Part shown: positions 53,380-64,000 of the stretch, piece after piece
Numbering within the stretch: the stretch's first letter is position 1
Layout: every line of letters begins with the position of its first letter
Source: Symbiodinium natans
Lineage: Eukaryota > Sar > Dinophyceae > Suessiales > Symbiodiniaceae
Reading direction: 5' to 3'
Assembly: GCA_905221605.1 (NCBI GenBank)
Contig: CAJNDS010001513.1
Location: forward strand, 423,819 to 487,818
DNA length: 64,000 nucleotides
Notes under the pieces: model-generated
Seen by the model: only the letters and a program-made list of their open reading frames with translations
Told to the model about the DNA's origin: nothing
Database searches by the model: none
Position numbers and translations under genes: made by a program

Positions 53380-56300
53380 GGCACAGCTCCGTCACCAACG
53401 AATCCACCTGCACGCCCCTTGTTTGTACCAGCCATCTCTGCTCCTGGCATTTTGACAACTGGGAGAACTTTGCAGAATGGCCCCAAAGAGCTCTTGCAAG
53501 CACACTTGCTGCTCCTCCGACTCAGGCGATGCCTCGGCCAGCTGCAATTTGCACTTTTCGCGCTCTGCATGCTCAAACTGTGTGGGAGAAATCAAAAAAG
53601 CGCCTCTGGTGACGTGATGTCAACCTTCAGCTTGATCTCCTACAGCTTTTGAAAAGCACACGCGTAAGACTTGAAGATCTGCATCCTCCTCACAAGCGCC
53701 TTGGCCTGGCCCTCTGAAGGGAGAATCTCTTTGGTGATGACCTGTTTCAGCCCACGTGCTTCGTCCATCACCTGCACATCAAGGGGCCCGAAGCTGCACG
53801 GCACCCACAAACAGAACAAAACATGTGAGACTTACACACATATATATATATATATAATACTATGTATAATCTCAGATATATTATAGATGTATATATATAT
53901 ACATATATCCATATTATAAATGGATGTACGGGAGAAGTTCGGGCACCTCCACCTGTGCCAGCTTGCGAAGGAACAAGAGCAAGGTGGGCTGCACGTCTTT
54001 CAGCGCCCGCTGGCCAATGTCCGGAGCTTGCAGGCCACGCTTTGTCAAGGGCCCTGCACGGAAGTAGGACCGAGGTGTTCCAGGCTGAAAAGTCATGCCG
54101 AGCATCGGCCTGGCCTTGTGTACTGCTCAAGGGCAAGACAAGCCGCGTTCCACGAGGTGGATTTGAGGGGGGAGGCAATGGAAAGGGCAAAAGAGAGCCC
54201 AGGCCTTGCCTGAACGACACAGCGCAGTACTCAGTACTGTACATGGCACTGGCTCAAGAAGCGTGGATGATGCTTCGTGGCTGCAAGCCTCCGCTTTGAC
54301 TGGCTAAATGGGTTGCCAAGTCTCAGCGCGTCAGCGTCGAAATGGAAGTGAAAGCCACGCGAGTGCAAGACAGGAGTGGAGGTAACGAGAAACACCTTTG
54401 GCGAGTGTGAACAAGTGTGCTTGAAGCGGCTGGTGAACGGTGTTAAGTGCGGGTAAGTAGGGCATCAGAGTAGCTGACTTGAATCCAATTCCCTTGGCAC
54501 CGATGAACTTCTTGTCAGCCAGTTGTTTTGTAGATTTGTCGATGTCGCAAATGGCAGTGACGTTCTTCTCCTGTCTGCGGTGCTTGCGCTGCTGCCTAGA
54601 GCCTCGAGAAGGCGCATGACCCGCCCTTGTGGCAGATTGTCGCAGTCCTGGAACCCACTCTCATTGTGCTCTAGCACAAGATAGGCTTCGACAGCATCTC
54701 CAGCACGGAAGCTGGTGATGCTATCGAAGTTACCCCTCCTGTGCGCCATGGGACACATGATTGCAATGGGAAACTCTCAGAGTTACGTCTACTTCCAACT
54801 TCCTGCCTGGATTCGTACGTGAGCCGCAGTGTTGGGATCTCACCTGAGCGGCGATTTGCAGCCTACATCGACTTGTACGAGCAGCACAAGCTTTGAAGCA
54901 ACCTATTGTTCTTGCTCTTGTTTCCACCACGAATCAACAGCCAACATGCAGCCATGTGCGATTACATGAACCAAAGAGCCCTCCGGATATGTGCAGTCGT
55001 CGCAGTTCTGAAGAAGCTCCAGCAGAAAATGGGCCTGTCGATTTCTCGAGCTTCCGACATACAATTGGAAAGCACGGAAAGCGCAATCAAGACAGTCGGC
55101 CTCTCCGCTGTAGAGATCTTCCGACAATCGCTTCACGGCTCCTTGCACAGTCCGCTGCAACGACCGAACGCCAGGATCTTCAGGTTCTTTGATCCATGAG
55201 CGCTTCTCCAAGTCCACGTCGTCGTAGTCCACTTTCCTGAAAGCAAGCTGTGCGGCGCCTATGCTTCGACAATGTTTGAGATGCTATGACGCTGACGACC
55301 ACATAATGCAACACCAGCATCTTCATGGCAGCAATCCGTCTGCAGACTTCCTGTTGCAGCTTCTGCAGGAATTAGTCAGACTTGTGCACAAATTACACAC
55401 ACAGAGAACACAATCCATGACATTGGTCCTCATTCTCTGCGTCATCTTCAGCCGCGGCTGCCTCTCGCACTGCCTCCCTGTTCACGGCTGGCTGCTCCTT
55501 GGTCGTGCTGGTTTGGCTTTCGGCTTTCTCTAAAGCCTCCTGGCGCTCAGCTTCTTCGGAAGCCGCCTGCTTGTGCTGCGTGTTGGCATCAAGGGAAGCC
55601 TTGCTCGGCTGCGGCCTTGATAAGTCAATCCATTCCTTCACGCCATACTGGAGCCCCAGCTGCTTCAAAGCCGAGCGGAGCCAAGGAACGCCCTCGTAGG
55701 CGGGGTTGAAGGCCATGTTCAGCAAGGCCGCAGGCGGCCGTTCCAAGCGCATGTACCCGGAAGCAATGATCTCTATCGCCTCCTTTGTGACATCCAAGGC
55801 TCCACGAGGGAGTGCGGCAACGGCCGTGAGCAGGAAGCGCTCCGATTCACCTTCTTTGAAGGCACCAGTAAAGGCTTTAGAGATCTGATCCTTCAGCAGT
55901 GAAGAAGGCGCCGCCCGCCCCTCACGCAGCAGGCGGGCCAACACGATTGCAGATACGGCGCGGCCGTCCGTGGCCTCCAATGCTGTAGCGAGCCGCTCCG
56001 TCGAGCAGTCTTTGGCCAAGGGTAGGCGTACGAAGGCATTGTGACGGACCTCCAGAATGCTGCCAACTGCGCCTCTCTTGCTCGCTCTCGCCTCAAACTC
56101 GGGTGAGCGCAGGAAGCAGCTGATGTCCATTGCCAGGGCCCCGAAACGCATCTCCCACTCAGGAAGTGACTCTGCCACATCGAAAAGTACCGGACAAGAA
56201 AGCACTGCTTCGGTGGCCTCTTCCAACAGTTCATCCCTCTCCTCACTCGTCGCAGCTTGAGTGGCTGGCCCAGATGATGCATGAGAGCTTGACATTGGGA

Positions 56301-56553
56301 ACACAACCTTTGTCGAACGCTCGGCGGGATTGTTCTCGACCTGCGTGCAGTCAATGCTGTCGACAATGCCCTGAATCTCACCGTCCGCCCTTAGTTTGGC
56401 ACAGTTTGGCAATGAATGCAACAGCTCACAGCAGCTTTCAGATGATCCTGCAAGCTGAAACCAGCTACGAGTAGTGCCGGTCCAGGGGCAAGACTGCACC
56501 GAAGTGATGCAGCAGCAAACGGAGATTCCGCTCCGCGTCCTTCCACGCGACAT
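53380..56553 (-). CDS. NO VEIN/sacsin-type GHKL ATPase-domain protein
   Basis: ATG at 56553 opens a 386-codon first region (Ala/Glu-rich, helical). The ATPase core follows: exon 55101-55236 (LQRTVQGAVKRLSEDLYSGE), 54980-55034 (AHFLLELLQNCDDCTYPE, the E-x3-N-x2-D N-box), the next exon from 54843 (GEIPTLRLTYESR), an exon ending at 54648 (AYLVLEHNESGFQ, NExGF box), 54475-54570 (NVTAICDIDKSTK; FIGAKGIGFKS glycine box), and an exon from 54395 (VFLVTSTPVLHSRGFHFHFD). Further on are TRLVLPL and KDVQPTLLLFLRKLAQVEV. Donors: GC (55035-55100, 54844-54979, 54396-54474) and GA (54571-54647), all in phase. This order matches plant NO VEIN and related Hsp90-like ATPases. The downstream exons to about 53.4 kb are unassigned. 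Confidence 0.85.
53838..53917. repeat. TA-rich microsatellite
   Basis: TATATATA and ATATATACATATAT runs, probably within an intron near the 3' end of the ATPase gene. Confidence 0.9.
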
Positions 56554-56772
56554 GACGGACTGTGAGCACGCGCAATATTAAGTTCCCCGTCGGAAAGAGG
56601 TGGGAAAAATCTACATCGCTAGCAACGACACTCCAACTCGTGAAGGACGGGCGGCATCACATTCTGCAGCGGCTCGGCGCCACATGTCCTTAGCAGGCAC
56701 CACAATTCGGAGAGCGCATAGGACAGCATAGCACATGAAGGCCAACATAGGCCAACATTCGGACGACGAGCA

Positions 56773-57129
56773 GTGCCAATTCAGCACGACTTGGACAATT
56801 CAGAAGCGATAGAACTCCCTTTACTTGAAGGGGCTTGTATGTCACGCGACGCGATGTGGGGATATGAAGCAGAAGAAAGTTCAAGACCCGGTGGCCGTAA
56901 GGGGCGTGCGTTGACTCGAAAGATGATACTCCCAATGCAGCTTGTGGTTTCAGGCAGCGTTGCTGCGTGCTTCGCGGGGGCCCCTGCCCTGCTGGCTCCC
57001 TGCTTTCGTGCAGCAGTCTCAGCCCCTTTTGCCGTAGCCCACAGCGCGTTCCCGCAGCTTGACCAATCCCTGGGCAGCTTGCCTCTGCAGCTTAAGTTTA
57101 AGACTTGGCAGCTGCCAGTGGCTAGGTGA
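56773..57129 (+). CDS. Possible small membrane protein, plus strand
   Basis: The plus strand is open for about 118 codons with reasonable codon use. It has an acidic N-terminal part (DNSEAIELPLLEG), then GGRKGRALTRK, then a hydrophobic region (ILPMQLVVSGSVAACFAGAP; ALLAPCFRAAVSAPFAVAHS) that could span a membrane once or twice. No family is recognised and the first codon is GTG. If real it separates the ATPase gene from the exons at 57.9-60.9 kb. Confidence 0.3.
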   Translation: MPIQHDLDNSEAIELPLLEGACMSRDAMWGYEAEESSRPGGRKGRALTRKMILPMQLVVSGSVAACFAGAPALLAPCFRAAVSAPFAVAHSAFPQLDQSLGSLPLQLKFKTWQLPVAR

Positions 57130-57379
57130 CCTGGAGGTCGTGGAGCCGTGGAGCCAAAACCGTTTTCGACAAAACCGGCCCGTAATGTTGAACGATTTCC
57201 GGTGAAAATCACCAATGAGCTGGGGATTTAAACAAAAAACACAGCTTTTTTTGCGGAAAGCGAACGCTTTAACTGAGCCTACCAAACCCATCATGCCATC
57301 TGCTTGAGGCACGGGACTGGGCGCCCTTAACCCTGAACCCAAAAACCGGAGCCATTGTTGTCCAACAGCTGCTTGGTCC

Positions 57380-57410
57380 CAGCAGAAAACCCTAAACCCT
57401 CAAGCAAAAA
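57380..57410. repeat. Telomere-like motif
   Basis: AAACCCTAAACCCTCAAGC, a short CCCTAAA pair; related CCCTGAACCC lies at 57328-57340. Confidence 0.5.
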
Positions 57411-57903
57411 CCTGAAGTGGATGGCCATGGGGAAGGTCCAGGAGGCGCTGATGGCAAGATACCGCTTTGGCATGAACCCCAACCCGAGCATTGATGTGGC
57501 ACGGGATGGCCTAGCTCCTGAATTGTCCGCATCTGTTTCCAGAATTGTACGTACCAGTTTCCCGCAGTGGCGGTCTCTGACCTGTTTCCGGAATTCTCAT
57601 GTCTGAATTTCTGGCTCCGTTTCCTGCATTTCCGGTCCTGCTTCCGAAATCTACGCCTGAACTTTGGTTCTGATGGCCGAATGCGGCTACGTTCCTGGAG
57701 TTTCGCGCCGACAAGCTAGAAGCTACAGCTACTGGTAGCACGTAGCCTTAACCCCCAAGCCCTCCCTTGGGCTGACCAAGGTTCCTCTGCGGCCGTCTCA
57801 ACCTTCAAGCGGCTGCGGCTTGCCAGTCCGGCAGCATCTGCAATTTCCAGGTTGTGTTGCCTTGGGGCAGCTGGGGCAGCTCGGGCCTTGAAGTTCACCA
57901 GAT

Positions 57904-58790
57904 TCACCAGATCTTCTGCAGGCCAGGCACGAGATCCAGCTGCCGAAACTGGATCCCAGCTTCAGGTCCCTCCAAGTGTTCTTCCCCTCTTCCTTGCAGA
58001 GACGGTCTTCGAACTTTCCCAACCTGAGGCATGCTTGAACACAGATAGACTATGCCTTTACCCGAATTGTTTGCTTTGAGGCATGCCTGCTCCACGCAGT
58101 CACGGAGGCGAGTATTGCTGCAGACGAGGGGCGCTTTCAGAAGCTCTCCCAGCTCCAGACTTGATCCCAGAAACGTGCGCATGCGGTCCAGGATGCGACT
58201 GCTGCTGAACTGCTTCGAATTCTCTAGTGCTGGCTCTTCCGCCTGGCATTGCGGTGCGACTGGCCAAGTGCATCCGGGTTTGAGGTGCTCTGGTACACAC
58301 TTTGACATCGAAAACCCAATTGCGCCTCGGTCACCCTGTTGTCACCTTCCGCTCTCGTGCCATCGCCTGGCAGCTCAACATCTTTTGCCTCATCCGCTTC
58401 TCCTGCATCAAGCAACCCCCCAGGCTTGCAATGACTACATTCAATGTGCACTGATGGTGATGCTTTTCTGCGCCTCCGTTCTTGGGTGCCAACTGCAGTA
58501 GCTCACTGAACAGCCAGCGCACATAATGTGACGGGCTATTGCGGCTACTTGCTGCTGACCATTCATTTGCTGCTGGCCAGTCTGGCCGCTCCGACGCAAG
58601 GCCTGGACAAGACGAGGCACTCGAACACTTCTGAACTTCTAAGGGGCAGCCATCAATATTTGGATACATTTGGCAAAGCGGCCATCGACAAACTTTTGCT
58701 GCTTTTCCCTGCTGCTGAGCATGGCCAGCCTCTGAGATACATGTGCTGAGCGACGAAGACGGAAACACTTTTGCAAACGTTTCTGCCATG
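57904..58790 (-). CDS. Unidentified coding exons, possibly upstream part of the ATPase gene
   Basis: Minus-strand segments at about 58060-58260 (LENSKQFSSSRILDRMRTFL then GSSLELGELLKAPLVCSNTR) and about 58420-58600 (KNGGAEKHHHQCTLNVV). The first has good coding character. No domain is recognised. Confidence 0.35.
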
Positions 58791-58931
58791 GAGCTCCACC
58801 AAGAAGTCTTCGTGTTGTCGGTGCAGGCTCAGAGCGATCCATTCAGCGAAGGCACGCGCAACAGTCTCCCTACCGCCTGCGAGCAGAGGCCACAAAGCGA
58901 AAACAAAAAATCTCTCGCTGACTTGTGCTGC

Positions 58932-59573
58932 TCAGTTTTGAATCACATGCCGGCCTGTTCGTGCTTTCGCTGCTAGGTTTGCCCCCGAGTTGGTCATGGC
59001 AGGAATGAGCTGTCCCAAGAAGGAGCCATCCTGCACTGCGATGCCTGCAATCAGGGGCCGCGCGCAAAGTGCCAATGGAATACTTGCAATGCTCAGGCAC
59101 CGACCCATTTTGCGAAAGTCGTCAAAGCGATACGCTTCCGCAAGCTGATTCAGTGCCCCATACACTGAATTGGCCCTCTTGTTCGACAGCCTCGAGCCCA
59201 CGCGAGAGAAGGACTTCACCACATCGGCGGAGAAAAGCTTGTGTACCAACTCCAGCCCACTGACGGCTGGAAAACTAGCCGGGATTGTGGGCAGGTCGTT
59301 TAGACCAAAATGATGTCTTACCAGAGGGTGGAACTGCAACTTGCCAATGCACGCATCCTCAAAACGATTCTTGTTCTCGAACATGGGATGCGTAAGGATG
59401 GCAGTCTCCAGGTCATGGATGGTGGTGATTGGCTGGCTGACAAGGACCAATCGAATTGCGGATGAGACAAAGACAAGTGTTTTCACAAAGCCGGAGAGGA
59501 TGTCACCAACGTGAGGATCTTTGAGCAACGCCTCCTGCAGCCGCCATGACTGGATCCGCTGACAAGCTGGCAC
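58932..59573 (-). CDS. Exon resembling the N-terminal region of NO VEIN-like proteins
   Basis: An open frame of about 213 codons. The section SQPITTIHDLETAILTHPMF then KLQFHPLVRHHFGL resembles the N-terminal block of plant NO VEIN proteins (a 'LExxI' helix followed by 'HPLV..yF'). The rest (SRVGSRLSNKRANSVYGALN; AEAYRFDDFRKMGRCLSIAS) is helical. If the assignment is right, the ATPase gene extends from about 60.9 kb to 53.4 kb. The alternative is a separate gene with its own start. The match is from memory of the family and is moderate. Confidence 0.45.
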   Translation of the reverse strand: MPACQRIQSWRLQEALLKDPHVGDILSGFVKTLVFVSSAIRLVLVSQPITTIHDLETAILTHPMFENKNRFEDACIGKLQFHPLVRHHFGLNDLPTIPASFPAVSGLELVHKLFSADVVKSFSRVGSRLSNKRANSVYGALNQLAEAYRFDDFRKMGRCLSIASIPLALCARPLIAGIAVQDGSFLGQLIPAMTNSGANLAAKARTGRHVIQN

Positions 59574-59699
59574 ATGTGCAGTGCAGTCTTCAAAACACGA
59601 GGCGGAAAGTCCTCCCGGATGCCGCGCAAAGCGCAGGCATTGTCAATTTCTGCAAGGAGCAGCTCCGGTCTCCTGATTTGATATGTTGAGTGTTTCCAA

Positions 59700-60842
59700 A
59701 ATCAAACCCGCTCCGGTGCAGGTTCCAAGCCTCAACCCTAGAGCCCAGAAACTGTGCTGGACATTCTCCAAGCCTCAAAATCCCATGCTGCTCAATGCAA
59801 TTCGCGAATGACGCGCTCAGCGTAGCGGAATCTGACTTCGTGGGTGTTCTGCCCAAGCTTCCGCGGAAATCTAGGCATTCCGTGATGTCAATGTCAGAGA
59901 CAGTCTTGCGCAGACGGCCAATGGGCTCAGAAGTGCTTCTCACAAATTCGGATGGCACGTCAGCATCTCCAGGCTCTGACACGGACCGGCCCTTGGACAT
60001 GTCCGGCCAGGCTGGTCGCTTTCTCACGGTCACGGTTCCATGGCTTGTTAAGCAAAAAAATTCCGAATATTTGAAGAGCAAAGTTTGGAGGCGAGAAGTT
60101 TCCCGATCTTTTTTGGGCACCAGTTTGTTGGCATACAGGCCAACTTCATGCAATGGGTGAGCGATCTTCGTGTCAGCGAATTTCTCCGCCATGCAAAATG
60201 CCAAGGCATCATCCAGGCTTTGCACCTCAATGATGCCAGAGTCCTCCGGAAAGCTTCGACAAGGCCCTGAAACCTGCGAGGCCGATGAATACGCAAGGGG
60301 ACCCATCCCGTCCTCTTGCACGAGGAAGTCGCACTTGGAAAGCGCAACTTCGACTTCCAGATCGCAACTTTCACAAATCATCTCAAAGTCTCGAGGCATC
60401 AGCACCCTGTCAGGTGAGATGTTGTTCAAGTCGACATCTGACGCCATGCTAGTTGAATCGAAACGAATACTAGACTGCCAGGGCAAGCCTTCTGAAAACT
60501 GCGCGGCCGTGTTTCGTTTCCCTGTCAGAATGCGCCTCTGTTTCTTTTGCAGCACGGCCTCCACAAGGGTCAGCAAGTCATTGGCATCATTGTCCTGGCC
60601 ATCTTGGCCTGCCACCGTCCTTAAACGAACGATCCCGAAGACAGGAGAAACAACCGCCGCAAACGGCGTGGGCTCAGTCAACAAATCGGAACACTCTGCC
60701 TCCAAGAAACGGCTCCGCCTGGGATGTGGGTTGTCTTTGTGGCGACTTTGAGCTTTTCTTCTTTTGCTTCTTGGAAGGCTTTGATCCTTTCCTCAATGCA
60801 ACACCAAATGGCACCGTTGCTTGCATGATTTCGGCTGCCCGA
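59700..60842 (-). CDS. N-terminal exons of a large minus-strand gene
   Basis: A Met codon near 60826 (MQATVPFGVALRKGSK) opens a basic stretch (KPSKKQKKKSSKSPQRQ). After a frame change, a long open region encodes FGIVRLRTVAGQDG, LLTLVEAVLQKKQRRILTG, a Ser/Asp-rich middle, LQTLLFKYSEFFCLTSHGTV and SEPIGRLRKTVSDIDITECL. The 'LLxKYxEFFxL..HGTV' segment could be a winged-helix-like motif, but this is weak. It is probably the 5' end of the gene continued at 58.9-59.6 kb, and perhaps of the ATPase gene. Confidence 0.45.
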
Positions 60843-61249
60843 CGATCTATGGAATCCGTTGTATTTCCTGCCAGGTCATTCAGCTCGCAGGACCGCTTCA
60901 GGCCCAATGGCCAAGCCGGAGCTTACAAATCACGCTCGGTGACGTGCACGGTCACTACGCTAATGCAGCAAGCCAAGCTGCGACTCAGGCTCATCAGCCT
61001 GCATCGCGCGCACGAATTGCGTCGTAGTTGTGGACATGTGGGACTACTCCTCGCGAAGGCCTGCCTGCAGCGCAGCCAGCACTCCCTCCCTGATGCTCGC
61101 GCGAGAGGTCGACCACCTCCATACACGAACGCACCGACGCATCTAAGCACATCAAAACTATCCCAAAAGCACCCCCAGAGCGCAGAGCATTCCAGTGCGC
61201 AAAAGCGACTACATTTCATCACGAGACGATGTTTGGGACACCTCTAGAC

Positions 61250-62960
61250 GTCGTAATGTTGAGCTCTGATGTTTCACAATAGCACGAAATTATGCCGAAG
61301 CTCCATGACAAAAAAAAACGTGGTACCGTGGTGCGTAATCGTACGAAAGTTTACAGTACCGACACTCAAAACAAAAAATTAGTCCCGAATGAAGCAATCC
61401 CCTGCCCCACGCCCCCCTCCCCCCCCCCCCGGCATCCCCGATAAGATTTGAAACCTAGAGCCTTCCAGAAGAAGCCCAAACGAGTCAAAAGTGTGTGTGG
61501 AGGCCTAGCCGCAAACAACTTCGACCTCGGCCCCCAAACAATTTTCACCAAATATGATTCAAGAGTGATTCAAGGGTTCCCGAATCGTACCCCGCGATTC
61601 CGCTACAAAGAGACTAGTCAAAGAGATTTTTGGGGAGCCCTCATCAGGACACCACATGAAACGATGATCGTTCGCGATTCTGGATGCGCACAACGCCTAG
61701 GCGTAGATGAGCAGTCCCGTGTGCGGTGCACCACATCCGGCCTTCGGCGAATCCAGGCTCGGGCAGCCAAGCAACAAAGTGGAAGCGCCGTGCGGGACAA
61801 CGCAAGCAGGTTTGCTGGAGATTGTCCGGTGCGGAAGACACCACCCTGCGAATGTGAGGGGGCCGATAACACTGTTCCTCCTAGATCAACAACACACCTC
61901 GCATCAATGAACGAATCGTGGTCGTCCAAGTATTACCATATCATCTTTCTTCACAATCCTATTAGCTCGGTATAGTCAGCTCATCATGCTACCCATAGGG
62001 AGTCTTGTAACTACTTAGATATCATTACCCTGCTTGTAGAACGCTCTCATTACAGCACTACTTAGAAATCATGACCCTGCTTGTAGGACGCTCTCATTAC
62101 AGCAGGAATTACTACATTAAAGTTATTGTCTGTTCATCATTGATTCCGTAACATGCAAAGCTGCAAGTCGTTCGGTGGTGGCGGCAGTGGTGAAGTGATG
62201 CAAGTGGTGCTGCAAGGTAGTGCTGACGATTCGAAGGTTGGAAATGAACCGGATGCTGCTGTACCTCCCATCACACAACTCAAACATACGTGACATATCG
62301 AAGAGGATATACATACTACATTTTATGTAACTAGCGATGTCGAATATAAAAACTCATTGAGTCTTTTTTGGGTGACTGTTTTTGTTGGTTGCCCTATACA
62401 AGTCCATCATTAACTAGCATGGGACTTAATTAAGTCTCCCATGGATTAGGATCCACAACTATCCCGTACATAGCAGGACTTCTGATTGATATTGCGTATT
62501 GCTGGATTGAGGTACGGTAATGTTACTTTTGATGCCAACCACGCGCACGTACACAATAAACAGCAAAATCCTAGAGCGGCCTTCGTTGCAAAACTTGCCC
62601 GACTCGATCCTCCCAGCAAAGGCGGCGTGCATGTTTCCATCCCGCTTTAAAACATCCCAAATTCTACCTGACCGGCATGCTCCGGCAGTGGCTGCGGCGA
62701 GGCACGGCGCATAGGTCAGAACAACGGCACAACCCCGAAGAGGGCCTGAAGAAACCAAAACACTTCCGATGCCGATAGTAATGAACCACACAGAATCACA
62801 GCAGGAAAGTGCAACAAAGGACCAGGCGCAGACACCTGCTCAACTTATGATCACTCATGCTAAGTGTTGTGTGGTTTGGGATTGACAAGGCATGAAAAAA
62901 CAATGCCGAGATTAGTTGTTTTTTTCACACGCACCTGTTTCCGCAGGTCGTCCCAAGCAC
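61250..62960. other. Intergenic region with a short tandem duplication
   Basis: A plus-strand frame (61448-61975) is open for 175 codons but lacks domain character. A C-rich tract occurs at 61411-61430. Otherwise only the 47-bp tandem duplication is notable. Confidence 0.35.
62011..62104. repeat. 47-bp tandem duplication (two copies)
   Basis: Copy 1 62011-62057 and copy 2 62058-62104 start with CTACTTAG and end with CGCTCTCATTACAGCA, with three mismatches. Confidence 0.9.
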
Positions 62961-62964
62961 GTGC

Positions 62965-64000
62965 TCACGCTGCGCGCGGCGCGACTCGGCTCGTGGCGGG
63001 AGCAGCCGTCCAGCGCGAATCCGCAAAGACCTCATGCAGCTCGGGCTCAGGGCCGCCGCCTTGGCACTCCCCGTGCAGTGGCAGCTCCAGCAACGACGTT
63101 GCAAAGGCGCGCTGCGCCGCGACGGAGAGAATGCAACTCCAGCGCAGGCTCCGCAGGCGGAAGCACATAGGGCCGCAGGCGCCCCCGCCGCACGTGCGCG
63201 TGCGAGTAGGCGGACGAACTGGGCTGCCTCGCGCGACCAGCGGCCGCCTACCTCGACACATCTCGACACCGAAAATGTTAACAACAAGGCGGCATCGGCG
63301 CGCCCTTTCCAGTTCAGGGTAGGTCTGGCGGCGCTTGTGCTGGGCGGCTTGGTCGAGGGCCAGAGCCGGTCGGGTATCTGCACCGGCCCGTGGCTCGCCG
63401 GTCCTGCCAACAGGGCTGACTATGGTGGCATCGACGGCGAGCTGCGCACCATGCCACAGTGGCAGACCATTGCACACTACCTCGATGCGCCTGGCGTCTT
63501 GCACGGAGGCATCCAGGTTCATGTCGGCCAGACGGACGTTCTGGGCGACACGAGCGCCCGCCTCGCGGCAGACGCGGGCCAGCGCCCGCTCAAGCGGGAT
63601 CGCCCGGGCGGGGGAGCACCCCAGCAGTAGCGCAGGCTGCGCGATGGTCGCCCCAGGGGTCAAGCTGGCCGCGGCAATGGCAATGCCTGGGCGCCAGCGG
63701 GAGGGGCAGGCGCAACCTACGCAGCAGGAGTGCACGGAATTGTGCGCTGGGGATGACGACCTCCTCGTGCGTAGGCAGCAAGTAGTTGAAGGCATGTGAG
63801 GAGTGCGGGCCAGCCTGTGACAGCAGCAGCGCTTGGGACGCGGGTGACAGGTGAAAGAGGTGCGTTTCGAGCGTGCGCTCATCGCAGGCAGAGGCCTCAT
63901 GCCGCTGCCATCCACGTAGGTGATCGGCAGGCTCATCGCCGCGCTGTGCTCGGGCCCCAGCCAGGCAAGCAGCGGTTTCCCATGCCGGGACCTGGGCACC
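62965..64000 (-). mobile_element. Degenerate LINE-type retrotransposon, ORF2 C-terminal end
   Basis: Minus-strand frames carry the characteristic C-terminus of dinoflagellate LINE-like elements. Near 63600-63870: SQALLLSQAGPHSSHAFNYL, FRALLLRRLRLPLP and a Cys/His knuckle with LDPWGDHRAACATAGVL. Then, in another frame (about 63290-63600): RVCREAGARVAQNVRLADMN, RRIEVVCNGLPLWHGAQLAV and DATIVSP. Then GRWSREAAQFVRLLARA in a third frame and ILSVAAQRAFATSLLELPLH back in the second. At least two frameshifts and no intact frame mean it is inactive. The reverse transcriptase part would lie beyond the window's right edge. GC content is higher than that of the neighbours. Confidence 0.8.

Noticed and set aside
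1-64000. Dinoflagellate spliced-leader sequence (CCGTAGCCATTTTGGCTCAAG) or relics
   Set aside because: Only short GGCTCAAG matches were seen (for example near 10935, 48010 and 54251); none extends enough to be meaningful.
1-64000. tRNA, rRNA or snRNA genes
   Set aside because: No cloverleaf with A and B box, and no recognised rRNA or snRNA core, was seen by eye; a covariance-model scan would be needed to exclude them.

Overview
The window looks like nuclear DNA of a dinoflagellate, most likely a Symbiodinium-like alga; this is inferred from sequence features, not from a database match. The evidence is: short introns (about 60-140 bp, a few longer) whose donors are GT, GC or GA and whose acceptors are AG followed by G; long runs of genes on one strand; interstitial CCCTAAA-type telomere-like tracts; abundant repeats; and characteristic families (ubiquitin-like plus RCC1-like repeats, RING-CH plus TPR, CCCH finger, degenerate LINE). 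Because genes are split into small exons, many 'genes' below are exon sets joined by hand. Each join was kept only when phase and domain alignment both agreed.

Layout. 1-2048 and 8463-10509 are two near-identical direct copies of a 2-kb block that carries the 3' exons of an Argonaute gene. The second copy is continuous with upstream PIWI, MID and PAZ exons (to about 14.9 kb), giving a nearly complete Argonaute on the minus strand. The first copy is a 3' fragment. Between them (2.05-8.46 kb) lie a plus-strand exon resembling S1-S2 of a voltage-gated cation channel and an unidentified minus exon. 16.2-22.6 kb is repeat-rich: inverted-repeat (MITE-like) elements, a tandem array and a perfect long hairpin, interrupted by a ubiquitin-like/RCC1-repeat gene (17.3-18.9 kb, minus). 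23-26.7 kb holds unidentified minus-strand exons and a 40-bp minisatellite. 27-30 kb has Lys/Pro/Ala-rich and other unidentified minus exons.

30.9-38.7 kb is a minus-strand cluster: an intronless-looking CCCH zinc-finger ORF, a Pro-rich protein with an RRM-like tail, and a well-resolved RING-CH plus TPR gene. 40-53 kb carries further minus-strand exons of unrecognised proteins. 53.4-56.6 kb is a NO VEIN/sacsin-type GHKL ATPase gene. 57.9-60.9 kb has exons that are either its N-terminus or a separate minus gene. The right edge (62.96-64.0 kb) is the degenerate C-terminal end of a LINE-type retrotransposon.

Nearly all supported coding is on the minus strand. The functional themes that can be named are small-RNA silencing (Argonaute), ubiquitin-linked functions (RING-CH; Ubl-RCC1), a GHKL ATPase and RNA binding. 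I found no tRNA, rRNA, CRISPR or spliced-leader gene that I could support.
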